From positions 65,669 to 115,617 of the forward strand of contig LSYV01000019.1 in NCBI GenBank assembly GCA_001584585.1: a stretch of DNA of 49,949 nucleotides. Direction: 5' to 3'. Of the stretch, positions 41,697 through 49,949 are shown in pieces. The stretch is from Gonium pectorale. Taxonomy: Eukaryota > Chlorophyta > Chlorophyceae > Chlamydomonadales > Volvocaceae. The stretch's first letter is position 1. Every line of letters starts with the position of its first letter. The position numbers and the translations under genes were made by a program. The notes under the pieces were generated by a model that ran no database searches, had not been told where the DNA came from, and was given only the letters and a program-made list of their open reading frames with translations.

Positions 41697-43051
41697 TCAT
41701 CCTCAATATCAATGCCGGCTCCAATCAACAGCTTGGTAGCTTAGTGGCCTCAATATGGCGCTCGTCAGCCTTCAGATTGGGACTTGTTTACATGCACACT
41801 GCTTCGGGTGGGCACTTGTGTGTCGCCCGCCAGTGTGTAGTACGGCACTTCATGCGTACTGGTCACATAATCATCGCGATTTTGCATTCCATCCAATTTT
41901 TTCTATGGCAGAAACAGGTATCCTGCGTCGTCTTCCCTTTGCTGCGCCTACCGTGGCTTGCGTGGCGAGCCTGCCGTGCATACGCTGTGCTGATCGAAGG
42001 GCCTATCTGGGTTGGGGTGTTGTAGAGACCTCTTCTGCTCTCTTGTGTGCCGGAACCCCATACATGGGTTGTCCAGCAGCGTAAGGGCAGGCTTGGCCGC
42101 TGAATTAACGATGCGATCATGCCACACTGTGGCGGCCTGGTTTGTCGGCCGAATTGATGTGCCACCCACACGCCCGCCCAGGTGATTGCCCCGACCCTCA
42201 GAATTGTCTTTGAAGAACCGTGCTGAATATGCGTTGTAAAGGCTTCGTTGTTTATGCGAGAGGGGGATGCGTGCACATCGCAGTTCGGAGAGAGGAGTGT
42301 CTGCTTCTCTGCACGCTGGCAGACCGTACATGGCCGCGTTTTCCCTTGCGGGTGGCAGCGATCGTACGACATGCTTGAATGGGGCTAAGTACGCTGTGAA
42401 TCTGCTGCCTGCGGAAAGGTGTTTCCCGGGTAGAACGATTTGTGTGCTGTCCCTTGCTGGCAAGCAGCTGTGCCCACGGTGAGGCACGGTGGCCACGGAC
42501 GCCCCGAGACACCTTGTACCCTTGTGACATCGGGCCGAAGTCCAGCAGCATCCGACAAATTGCTGGCAAGGAAGACGTTTGGCCGAACCACATGCCCCAC
42601 TAACACAGTTTCTGCCAGCCCAGCATCGCATGACATGGAAGGTCGGGTTGTCGCCAGGAAGTCGGCCGCACAGTGTATTGGACCGAACCTCATGAGACAC
42701 GCGAATTGATGTGAAGAAAATCTCGTCAGCTTTGTCCCTTCACACCTCAACGATTACGCCGCCGCAGGTATGCTTCTGATGCCGCGGCCAGGCAGCGCAG
42801 CCGATTCAGTTTCCATGAGGATTCTGTTGGTAGCCGGCAGCGTGACGAAATTGGGCGTACGGCGAGGCGAAGGGCAAAGAGGATGAAAAGTCACTCGCTT
42901 TACAGACTTTACAGAGCTCCCAATTCAAGCGTAAATATTTCAGTAAATTATTCTCTTACGCTTAAGGCAATCCGTCCTCTTATTTTTCGTTTGCCGACAC
43001 TACCCTTTGTACACCTTGCTTCGCTGCTGCCCGAGGCAAATCCAACTGCAA
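41697..43051. promoter_or_regulatory. Divergent intergenic region, 41696 ORF (-) and CBS-DCC gene (+)
   Basis: About 1.35 kb, noticeably AT-richer than the window average. It should hold promoters for both flanking genes. A 250-codon minus-strand frame (41948-42700) has no recognisable content. Confidence 0.4.
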
Positions 43052-45679
43052 ATGGCCCTCTCCTCGCTTTCCGGCCGCACTGTGCATGCCGCTGTGTCAG
43101 GACGCCGGCCCCCTGCATCCCGGGCCCGCGCGGCGCTACTGCTGCCAGCAGTCACATCTGCACAGTCAGCTGCAAGCTGCAGTGGCCGTGATGATTCTCA
43201 CCGAGGTCACTTGAGCGCCGGTCTGCGCCTCGTCAAACCGAACCGGCTACGTGTTCATGTGTCCGCTTCGGAGCCTCTCGCCATGTCTACAAGTAGCCTT
43301 CAAAAACACCAGGCGCACAAGAACCAGCCCGAGGCCCACAACGAGGTGTATGGCCAAATGTGCGTTCAAGGCAGGACCTGAACCTCTTGTTATTGCAGCA
43401 TCCTTCCATTTATTTGCTTTAGGTCTGCTGTTTAGCACTGCATGCGCGTCCCTGGCGTCAGCTTCTGGGTGCGTCCACTTGCGCGCAGGTCGTGCCCCAT
43501 GGGCGGCGTGGAGGCAATTATGCGCAAGGCATCACAGGGAATTTTTGCCACGACTCCGGATGCGACGCTGCAGGCCATCATCCCGCTGCTGAACAAGGTG
43601 CGTGTGGTGGCGCTTTCTGCTAGCAACTGTTTGGTGTGACTCCGAACGCTGGTGAGTAGTAGCTGCCAGCACGAGACCTGGAACCTGTGGCCGGGTTTGA
43701 CCAAGGTGGGAGCCACGGGTGAGACGCATGCTACGGGTGGGTGATGGGTGTTGCTGCTGCCCGTAGACACTGCGAATGCAACCGCAGTTCTCGGACGCGT
43801 CCTTGTAGGCGGTCTGCTTGACTCCAAACCTCTGCCGCGCGTCGGCTCTTGTTACTCGTAGGTCACTGGTCTGCCCGTCCTGGACGAGAGCGGCGCTGTG
43901 GTCGGCGTTATCAGCCGCAAGGATGTGATCCGCGTTCGCAAGTCCGGCGGCACTATGATGGAGAAGGTGCAGAAGCACATGACAAGCCCGGCGCTGACCA
44001 TCCCGCTCCGCGCCACGGTGCAAGAAGCCGCCGACCTCATGCTGCAGTTCGGCATCCGGCGCCTGCCAGTAGTAGACGACAACGGTGAGCCCGAATGGAC
44101 TGTCGCCAGGTGGCTGAGCGCAGGGTAGTGAGACCGGGAGGCCGCAGTAATCAGGGGGCTTGGAAAGACCTATGCCTTTGGCACAGTGGGGCCAGGTGGC
44201 TTCGTGGCGATGGATGGCTCGGCTTTTCCTGAGGGCGTTCTTTATGTTAGCGCCCCTATCCCATTACAGTTACATTCCTGCCGATGACGTGGGAAAGCCA
44301 TGTTGACCACCCACAGGGCGCCCGGTGGGCCTCGTGTCCCGCTCCGACATCTTCAAGCCTCTTGGCGACTACGACAAGGTGATGGAGGAGGAGCTCGCCA
44401 TGCTGGCTGGCAAGGGTAGCTGGCAGATCAAGGTACGCTCGCCTTGGCTGTCAACCCTCGTATTTTTATCTGAGGATGATTGGGTACACCATAGGAAGCT
44501 GCCTGGAAACGTATCTGCCTGACGCCTTAGTTGTTTACTGACACTTATCTGACTCACAACACTTCCTGTCCGCTCCCTGAATGTCCGCAGTACCTGTTCG
44601 ACGGCAGCTGCCCTATCTGCTCGTCCATGAAGGAGCTCCTGGAGCGCCAGGACAAGGTGTGTTGAAATGAGAAGACGCATACGACGAGCGTAAGCGCGAA
44701 AGTGATGGTGTTGTTGTAGGACCCAGCGCCAGAGGTAGTCGAAGGGGTGCTGTCCCTGCATGTGAGTTCGGCGGCGACCTCCACCCCGATGCGGCCCAGA
44801 ATTCTCTCTGGGCAAGGTGCGTGCGCACCATAGCTGTTTCGTGAACAGTTCGGCTTTCGGGTGCCGGCAGCCTAAAGAGCTGGCTGGTTCCTCGGCAGCA
44901 GCTGCTCAAGCTGATCCTCCCTGCGCTTGCCCACCAGGGTGCCGGCCGCATCATCTTCATCGATGTGTCCTCTTCAAAGTACCGCCCCTCTAAGAACATG
45001 GGGATCAGCCAGGACGAGGCAATGACTACCATCCATGCCATCCGCCCCGACGGCTCCGTGCTGATGGTGCGTTCAGTTGTCCGGATTAGAACGGTTAGAG
45101 GAAACGAATACCGGAATTGGGCACGTGGTGCAGGTCTCAGGGGACCCCCCTCAGCGTTCGCATGTAACAAACCCTGCAGTGGGTCTTCAGGCCGCTGCCC
45201 TGCTGAGCAGTCATCCAGACGCCACCCTAGGGTCCGAGTAGGGGCGCAAGATATTACCAAGAAATCTTGCAGAGGCCTTGCCAGTTCATTGCTGGAACGG
45301 GCTGCGAACAAGTTAGCCGCGGACGTTGCAACGAGTGGGACGAGTGGGGCCTGCTTTGGCCAGTCCTGCTGCCCTATACGGCTGCACGCTTGCCTCCACA
45401 ATGATCGTTTGCACAATCCGCTCGATCACCCTTGCTTTGCAGGGCACTGACGCGATCCGCGCTATGTATACGGTGGTGGGCTTGGGCTGGTTGGCTTTTC
45501 TGATGGAGCTGCCGCTGTTCACCAATGCGGTTGACGCGCTGTATGACTTCATCTCGCGCAATCGCATCTCGCTGGGCGGCGCCATGGACACCCTGCTTGC
45601 TGGCAAGAAGCTGCAGATGAGCAAGCAGGGCGTGACCACCTGCTCTGACGTCGACGAGTCGTGCCACGTCGACTGGTAA
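43052..45679 (+). CDS. Tandem CBS domains fused to a DCC (DUF393) domain, plastid-type
   Basis: Seven phase-consistent exons (43052-43347, 43489-43597, 43862-44084, 44317-44432, 44591-44656, 44938-45066, 45443-45679) give 391 residues. A Ser/Arg/Ala-rich, acid-poor N-terminus (MALSSLSGRTVHAAVSGRRP) looks like a plastid transit peptide. Two CBS domains follow: the first from GGVEAIMRKASQGIFATTPD to GAVVGVISRKDVIRV, the second from VQKHMTSPALTIPLRATV to GRPVGLVSRSDIF. CBS pairs usually bind adenosine nucleotides. Then comes a DCC-family thiol-disulfide oxidoreductase-like domain: YLFDGSCPICSSM with C255 and C258 as the CxxC pair, RIIFIDVSSSKYRP, and GTDAIRAMYTVVGLGWLAFL, matching the family's usual ending. 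The likely role is a redox activity controlled by nucleotide binding; substrate unknown. One intron holds a dispersed repeat. Confidence 0.9.
44658..44812 (-). repeat. Dispersed ~160-bp repeat, copy 2 (CBS-DCC intron)
   Basis: Reverse-complement counterpart of 7491-7651. It starts one base after the first base of the intron 44657-44937, so the TGTGTTGAAA end of the repeat forms the 5' splice site. The inverted-repeat end (CCCAGA...TCTGGG) is at 44812. As in VPS11, the element is antisense to its host gene. Confidence 0.85.
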
Positions 45680-47238
45680 CGGACTGCGGAGAGGGAGGCT
45701 GTATGGGCACGCGGATACTTGCTGCGTTGCTCGGCGGGCCTTGTGGCCTCGTATTCAATCTTGGACTGTCACACCATCATCGCCCGACAAGGCGGGACGC
45801 GCCGTGAATGGAGCCGAGCGACGGTTACGCTTAGGACGTGGCAGGAGGGCAGGAACGTTGAGCTCCTTCACGGACAAGGCGAGGAAGTGTTGGATGCCAT
45901 CGTGACGATGTTGCGAGGCATATGGCACGTACGCAAGGAGGGCGCAGCGTTGGGTGATGGGCTGCCCGTGGGGCAAAGTCCGGGCAGCCTGTTGCCCTGG
46001 CACTCAATTATTGATCTATGGTTCCATTGCTGATCTGTCTCTTTCCTGTGTTGTTTGGAGGCGCTCGCTGCATTGGCGGCGCTGGATGTCTGTCGGAGGT
46101 CATGCGGACTGGAGGCTTGCCGACTGGTCCGTTGTCGAGCTTCTCGCGCCCTTTGTGCGCCTTGTGCCTGCCTCATTTATCCAGAGCATATCCCTGCGCG
46201 AATGTTCGGCGCTGGCCGACTACGGTCTAGGTGATCGTGAGTAAACACTTCGCTGTCCTGACAGCGCATGAGGGGTTGCTCAGGTATTGCACCGGGAACC
46301 AGACCGTATGCATGGGACGAAGCTGAGGACATGAGGAAGGTGCCTGTGTGCGTGTGCAGAGAGAGTCACGTCAGTACTTGTGCCCCACCCTGAACCCTAA
46401 CATCGGGTGCGTGGGTGTGGCAGACCCGTGCCTGGTGCCTGTGCCGTGGTCATCCGTAGCCTTCAATTTGGAGTAATAAGAGAGATGGAAGGAGAGGAGT
46501 GTGGAGATGCAGTTCCCTTGCATGAGGCGACTGCTGCGTGAGCTTGGCTGCACCAACGCGATGCTAGAACGCGTCCAGTCATACCCGGGGGGCAATAGCT
46601 TAAAGTATCGCGGGGTGATCAGGTTCACTTGTCGGCGGCCTTGCGTACCGCCTACGAGGAGGGAGGTGACTCGCTCACCCCAAGGTGGCTGTTTCCGTTA
46701 TGCCCTGGAGATGCGTACGACGGGACGTCAGACGATTACCGAGCGTGTGCCGGCGCGAAGTCTTACCTGTTGCGCCACGACGCAGTATTGCTTTGTTGTA
46801 CGTTTGGTTAAGCAGTGCATGTCACGTCATACCCTATTAACATAACAGCTATTTCGATTTGTAGATGGTATTGGTTGTAGTGAAGCGTGGGTGGGCCGTG
46901 ATTGGGGATCGGCCTTAGTACGGGCAACCTTGTGGAGGTGGCTTCGGTCATTGCAGCTATTTGACCACATGGTTTTTGACATGGAAGAAGGTGGCTATGC
47001 TAATTTCATCTCGTAAGAAGGCAGGTGAAGAATCAAGCAGACGTGCAGTGCGGCGAGGATGCGTGGTTTGGTCGGAGCGCTCGTAGGGTGTACTTCACAT
47101 GTGTTACGACCATTTCGGGCTTACCACAACCCCGTGCTCATGGGCGTTCCCCGGATGCGACCCGAACCTAAGCAGAAGCCAACAGCTCCTACAGAGCCTC
47201 CCTGTCTTAGCTTGATGCCGACGGACCGGCGGTGGAGC

Positions 47239-47323
47239 AGCCTTGTTATCTTCCCTGCCAGGCGTTGGTTCACTGAACGAAGGGTCACAGAAAAAAACCC
47301 ACCGAGCTTTCGGTGGAGCCCAC
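47239..47323 (-). repeat. ~85-bp hairpin-bearing dispersed repeat, copy 2
   Basis: Counterpart of 29506-29589 in the other orientation. The CCACC...GGTGG stem is retained and longer here (CCACCGA...TCGGTGG); the CGTTCGTTC palindrome has two arm changes. Further GTTCG inverted repeats follow directly (for example CCGTTCG...CGAACGG near 47387-47410), so the full element may be larger. Confidence 0.8.
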
Positions 47324-47640
47324 CCTGCGGGCGGGATCTTTCGTTCAGCCCATAGGCCATAGCAGGGTCCTGCCAAAAGGGCCCTGCCGTTCGTTCACAC
47401 CACCGAACGGGGGTCCTATGCGTTCATCCAAAACCGCCAAAACAGCCAGTTCGGACGAACGAAGATATCATGGCTGCGGTGGAGTCGGCGCCTCCCTGGG
47501 TCCAGGCCGTCCTGTGATTCGACATCCCTCTGGCCCGACATCCGGCCCTTCGCTGCCACGACCTCGACAACCAAAGGACGCAACTGCTCTACTGGCGGTT
47601 TGCGGGCAGCCAAATATACTGCATGTGGCTACGTTGCATG

Positions 47641-47671
47641 CTGGGGTCTCCCAAGGCTAGGGAGACCCCAG
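47641..47671. repeat. Perfect hairpin, 12-bp stem with 7-nt loop
   Basis: CTGGGGTCTCCC, loop AAGGCTA, then the exact reverse complement. It lies in the gene-poor region, with no coding context. Confidence 0.85.
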
Positions 47672-48384
47672 CCGACCTCTTAAGTGGCTGTAGAAGTGGT
47701 AGCGCTCGCATGACAGGTCTTAGCGCCATACCATCAAGGCGGCACCGCAAGACGCCCAATTGCCTTTGCCTTGGCAGCCTGGCGGCTCAGTCGCCAAAGC
47801 TGTGTCGGCGCGCCACGCTCTTGGCACGCCAGGCACGCCAGGCACGCCGGCTGAGGGCGGCAGCAGGACAGGCTGCGGCAGATACTGTGCGCCACTTTTC
47901 ACTGGCTGGGTGATAGCTTCCGCGCAAGCTGGGTTTGGAGGCTCTGCTATCGGCAGGGCAATTGTTAACTTGCAGTCTACACACTTTGAGTCTTCAGCTC
48001 CAGACCGATTTGATGGCCGACCTGCTGCGTCGCCCTGCTTGTCCATGTACCTCCCTGGTTACAACAAAAACATCAACACTGCCAAGAAAAAAAGGCGCTC
48101 AGCTCACGGACGTACACACACGTCCGAAGGCGCGGGTTAACAGTTGCAACAACACTGGCAGACTGGACCCCGCCTCGGCAATGTAGTACAACCATTCCTG
48201 CAACACACCTACATGGCGCGTTAGTTGTCATGCAATTGGCAGAAGGCGGTGAAACGGGTTCCACCCACACTGGCTGTTGCCGTTCTCCGAGTTGATGAGG
48301 TTGATGCTGGTAGCGCCTGTCAAAGTTCTCTTAGAGATGCGCAGTACTCAATAGTACAGACCAGTGACGTGTTTATGAGGCCGT

Positions 48385-48644
48385 TAGTTACGAATGGTAT
48401 GAAGGGGGGCGTGCAGCTTACTCAGGCTGGCACCTGGCAGTGCTTGCCTACATCGTCATCTTCTATGCCGCACTTCGGTTGCAGATCAAGGTGGGGCACA
48501 AGGGTCTGCCAGCAGGTTGGCTGCCGCGGTGCGCTGTAGCTAGGGCAGGGTTTCCGTCACGGGAGGGCTGCTCCCGTTTTTTGCGCCACTTCTCGCCTCT
48601 CATATATAACCTTTCCACAGAAAAGAACAGGTTGGGTAGTGTGA
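48385..48644 (+). CDS. Possible 3'-terminal exons of a transmembrane protein
   Basis: A short plus-strand frame reads SYEWYEGGRAAYSGW and runs into a transmembrane-like segment, HLAVLAYIVIFYAALRLQIK, which ends at an AAG|GTGGGG donor (48490/48491). The next good acceptor, CTTTCCACAG ending at 48620, continues in phase with KRTGWVV and a TGA at 48642-48644, and a TGTAA follows at 48662. This would be the C-terminal membrane anchor of a larger protein, but upstream exons were not found and an in-frame TGA lies close upstream, so it could also be a pseudogene fragment. No family is recognised. Confidence 0.3.
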
Positions 48645-48661
48645 CCTCAGGACGAGCCGGA

Positions 48662-48666
48662 TGTAA
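48662..48666 (+). terminator. TGTAA polyadenylation signal
   Basis: Lies 18 bases after the TGA at 48642-48644, which supports a transcript end here for the transmembrane fragment. Confidence 0.35.
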
Positions 48667-48850
48667 AAGGTGCCACCGCAACCGCTCGCCGTACCAGGCG
48701 GGCCCCTTGGGGCTCCTCTTAAGAAGCTTATAGGAATCTTATATTTGGCGACTTTACAACTGCAAACGTGCCTTAGCGTTTTACAACTGTTTTATTACAA
48801 TCTGATTGACAGCCAAACACTCCCGGGCGCACTCAGTACTGCAGGGCAAA

Positions 48851-49466
48851 ATGCGTCGCACAAGCTCCAACCCATCCATAATGGCTGCGCTTATCGTATC
48901 TCTCCTCCTAGCGACCCTAGTGGCCCGAGTCGGGGGGTCCAGGACGGGCGGCACTTCGCCTGCGACGGCGCGTCGGGACCGACCCGTGGGTCGCTCGGCC
49001 TTTCGCGGACGCTCTGGCGCCATCGCCACAAGGCACGCAAAGGGTCATGCGACGCATCCCTATATAGATGCGGACCAACGACAAAGCGCGCTGCATGGGA
49101 TGTTAGTCCGGATGAAATAGCGCTACATGACGTGAAACTAGGGCTTGATTCTGAAAAGCTAATGCACCCGTCACAGGCAACTGACCTCATTGGTTGCAGA
49201 TTCACGTTCTGTTTGTGCCTCCTGAACCACTGTGCAGGCTGGTGGCAGCCGACACGCTCAGCGACGAGGTCGCCGTGGCGCCGAGTTTCATACCGGGCAC
49301 GGCCGACGCACCCGCAGCGGAACGTGCCACCACGGGCGCGTCTGACGTGCTAATCGAGGACCGACAGCAGGCAAAGATGATGCGGCAGCGACACCTTCAG
49401 CAGGAGGCCACGGAAGACGTGCTTCCTGACAGCGACTCATCTTTCAGCAGTCGCGGGTCGGACGTG
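48851..49466 (+). CDS. Secreted or membrane-anchored protein, 5' part only
   Basis: ATG 48851 is in a good algal start context (CAAAATGCG). The N-terminus, MRRTSSNPSIMAALIVSLLL followed by ATLVARVGGS, is basic then strongly hydrophobic: a signal peptide or a type II membrane anchor. Exon 1 ends in phase 2 at 49101 (GTTAGT donor) and joins exon 2 at 49238, after TGTGCAG, giving LVAADTLSDEVAVAPSFIPG, then a polar stretch with EDRQQAKMMRQRHLQQEATE and a Ser/Asp-rich SDSSFSSRGSDV. A donor (GTACGG) follows 49466; the rest of the gene is beyond the window or in exons not recognised up to 49949. The part seen is a stem-like disordered region, common in Golgi enzymes and cell-surface proteins. No family is recognised. 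Confidence 0.55.
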
Positions 49467-49949
49467 GTACGGGTGACTATTCGTTTGTCTGGCCTCAGAG
49501 GCTGGGTTTTAGAGGCTTCGCTTTGTTTTTTCGCCCGCGCTGGTTCTCTGTCAAGACACACGGATGTCGCCACCACAACGTCACCGTTGACAGGAGCATG
49601 TAGCTTATGTTGTCTTAGCTGTGTTGCCTGAGAGGCGTTGTAGCGGGAGGCATGCTTGCAAGCATATTGGCAGGTGCCGTATCACGTGGTACGGCAGATT
49701 CTTGTTGGAAGAGATAGCCGGTGCGCGCTCCCAGCGTCGCTAGTCTGGAGCGCGCCAGAAGTGTTCCGTGTGTAAGTTCACGCTTGCAGTGCTAAGGGAG
49801 ACGTCCCAAGGCTCAACACAGCTTCTCCAGACCACAACTCTAACCAGCCTTAGTGCTTTCGCCAGCCTGGTCCCCAGCGCTGCGCTAGGAGAGATCTGCT
49901 AGGCGCCCCGCCGCACGGCAAGGCTCTCTCGTTTCGCTCCAGACTCTGC
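49467..49949. other. Probable intron of the gene starting at 48851
   Basis: The frame of exon 49238-49466 stays open to 49631, but its composition changes to Cys/Leu/Ser-rich and loses coding character after the GTACGG donor. No later exon could be identified before the window ends. Confidence 0.35.

Larger units (their letters stand above)
45680..48384. other. Gene-poor 2.7-kb region with inverted repeats
   Basis: No gene model could be built. Several frames of 60-115 codons (for example plus strand 46501-46845 and 47623-47913) lack domains or splice partners. The region holds a dispersed repeat (47239-47323), GTTCG-containing inverted repeats up to about 47470, a perfect 12-bp hairpin (47641-47671), and a three-fold AGGCACGCC repeat near 47822-47850. 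Upstream exons of the transmembrane fragment at 48385 may lie here. Confidence 0.4.

Noticed and set aside
41948..42700. 250-codon minus-strand open frame
   Set aside because: Composition is not protein-like (scattered Cys/Pro/Arg) and nothing matches a family; it lies in a promoter region.
3939..46634. 16-nt exact match between 3939-3954 and 46619-46634 (TCAGGTTCACTTGTCG)
   Set aside because: Flanks do not match and a 16-nt identity in 50 kb without extension is weak; not called a repeat family.
46501..46845. Plus-strand frames that look partly coding (MRRLLRELGCTNAML)
   Set aside because: Two overlapping frames compete, neither has a family match or splice partner, and no transcript end was found nearby.
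1..49949. CRISPR arrays, tRNA or rRNA genes, bacterial operons, viral genes
   Set aside because: No regularly spaced repeats, no tRNA T-loop with paired arms, no rRNA motifs and no capsid, polymerase or integrase phrases were seen on either strand.

Overview
The window is a GC-rich nuclear segment of a chlorophyte alga, most likely of the Chlamydomonas/Volvox group (Volvocales). Reasons: genes are split into many short phase-consistent GT-AG exons; several genes end near a TGTAA polyadenylation signal; proteins carry Ala/Gly/Ser-rich insertions typical of these algae; and there is a ciliary gene plus a local type of ankyrin-repeat gene. Nothing bacterial or organellar was seen. No tRNA, rRNA or CRISPR was found. 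All gene models were assembled by eye from exon phase and splice sites; no alignment was run.

Layout. 1166-12791 (-): VPS11, core subunit of the HOPS/CORVET tethering complexes, about 26 exons, with a degenerate C-terminal RING. 13845-15104 (+): an unrecognised protein with an organelle-type N-terminus. 17367-18342 (-): a four-exon CFAP144/FAM183-like ciliary protein, head-to-head with 18689-26409 (+): poly(A)-specific ribonuclease PARN, 15 exons, all DEDD catalytic residues present, with a long N-terminal extension. 28101-30059 (-): an ankyrin-repeat gene with an inserted repeat and a frame break. 31016-31546 (+): a small protein with a Cys-rich hydrophobic tail. 33160-35650 (-): a two-TM, coiled-coil, probably plastid protein. 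36974-40899 (+): a protein with three CCCH zinc fingers. 41430-41696 (-): a possible Pcc1-like KEOPS subunit. 43052-45679 (+): a plastid-type fusion of two CBS domains with a DCC (DUF393) domain. 45680-48850 is gene-poor with repeats. 48851 to the window end: a secreted or membrane-anchored protein, incomplete.

Functionally this is a mixed housekeeping neighbourhood (vacuolar trafficking, mRNA deadenylation, mRNA binding, cilium, plastid redox/sensing), not a pathway cluster. The most interesting non-gene structure is a set of small dispersed repeats that sit in introns: a ~160-bp element shared by introns of VPS11 and the CBS-DCC gene, an ~85-bp hairpin-bearing element that interrupts the ankyrin gene and recurs at 47.2 kb, a 31-nt identical pyrimidine tract in two VPS11 introns, and a perfect 24-bp-stem hairpin in another VPS11 intron. 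I did not find a clearly new multi-gene system.
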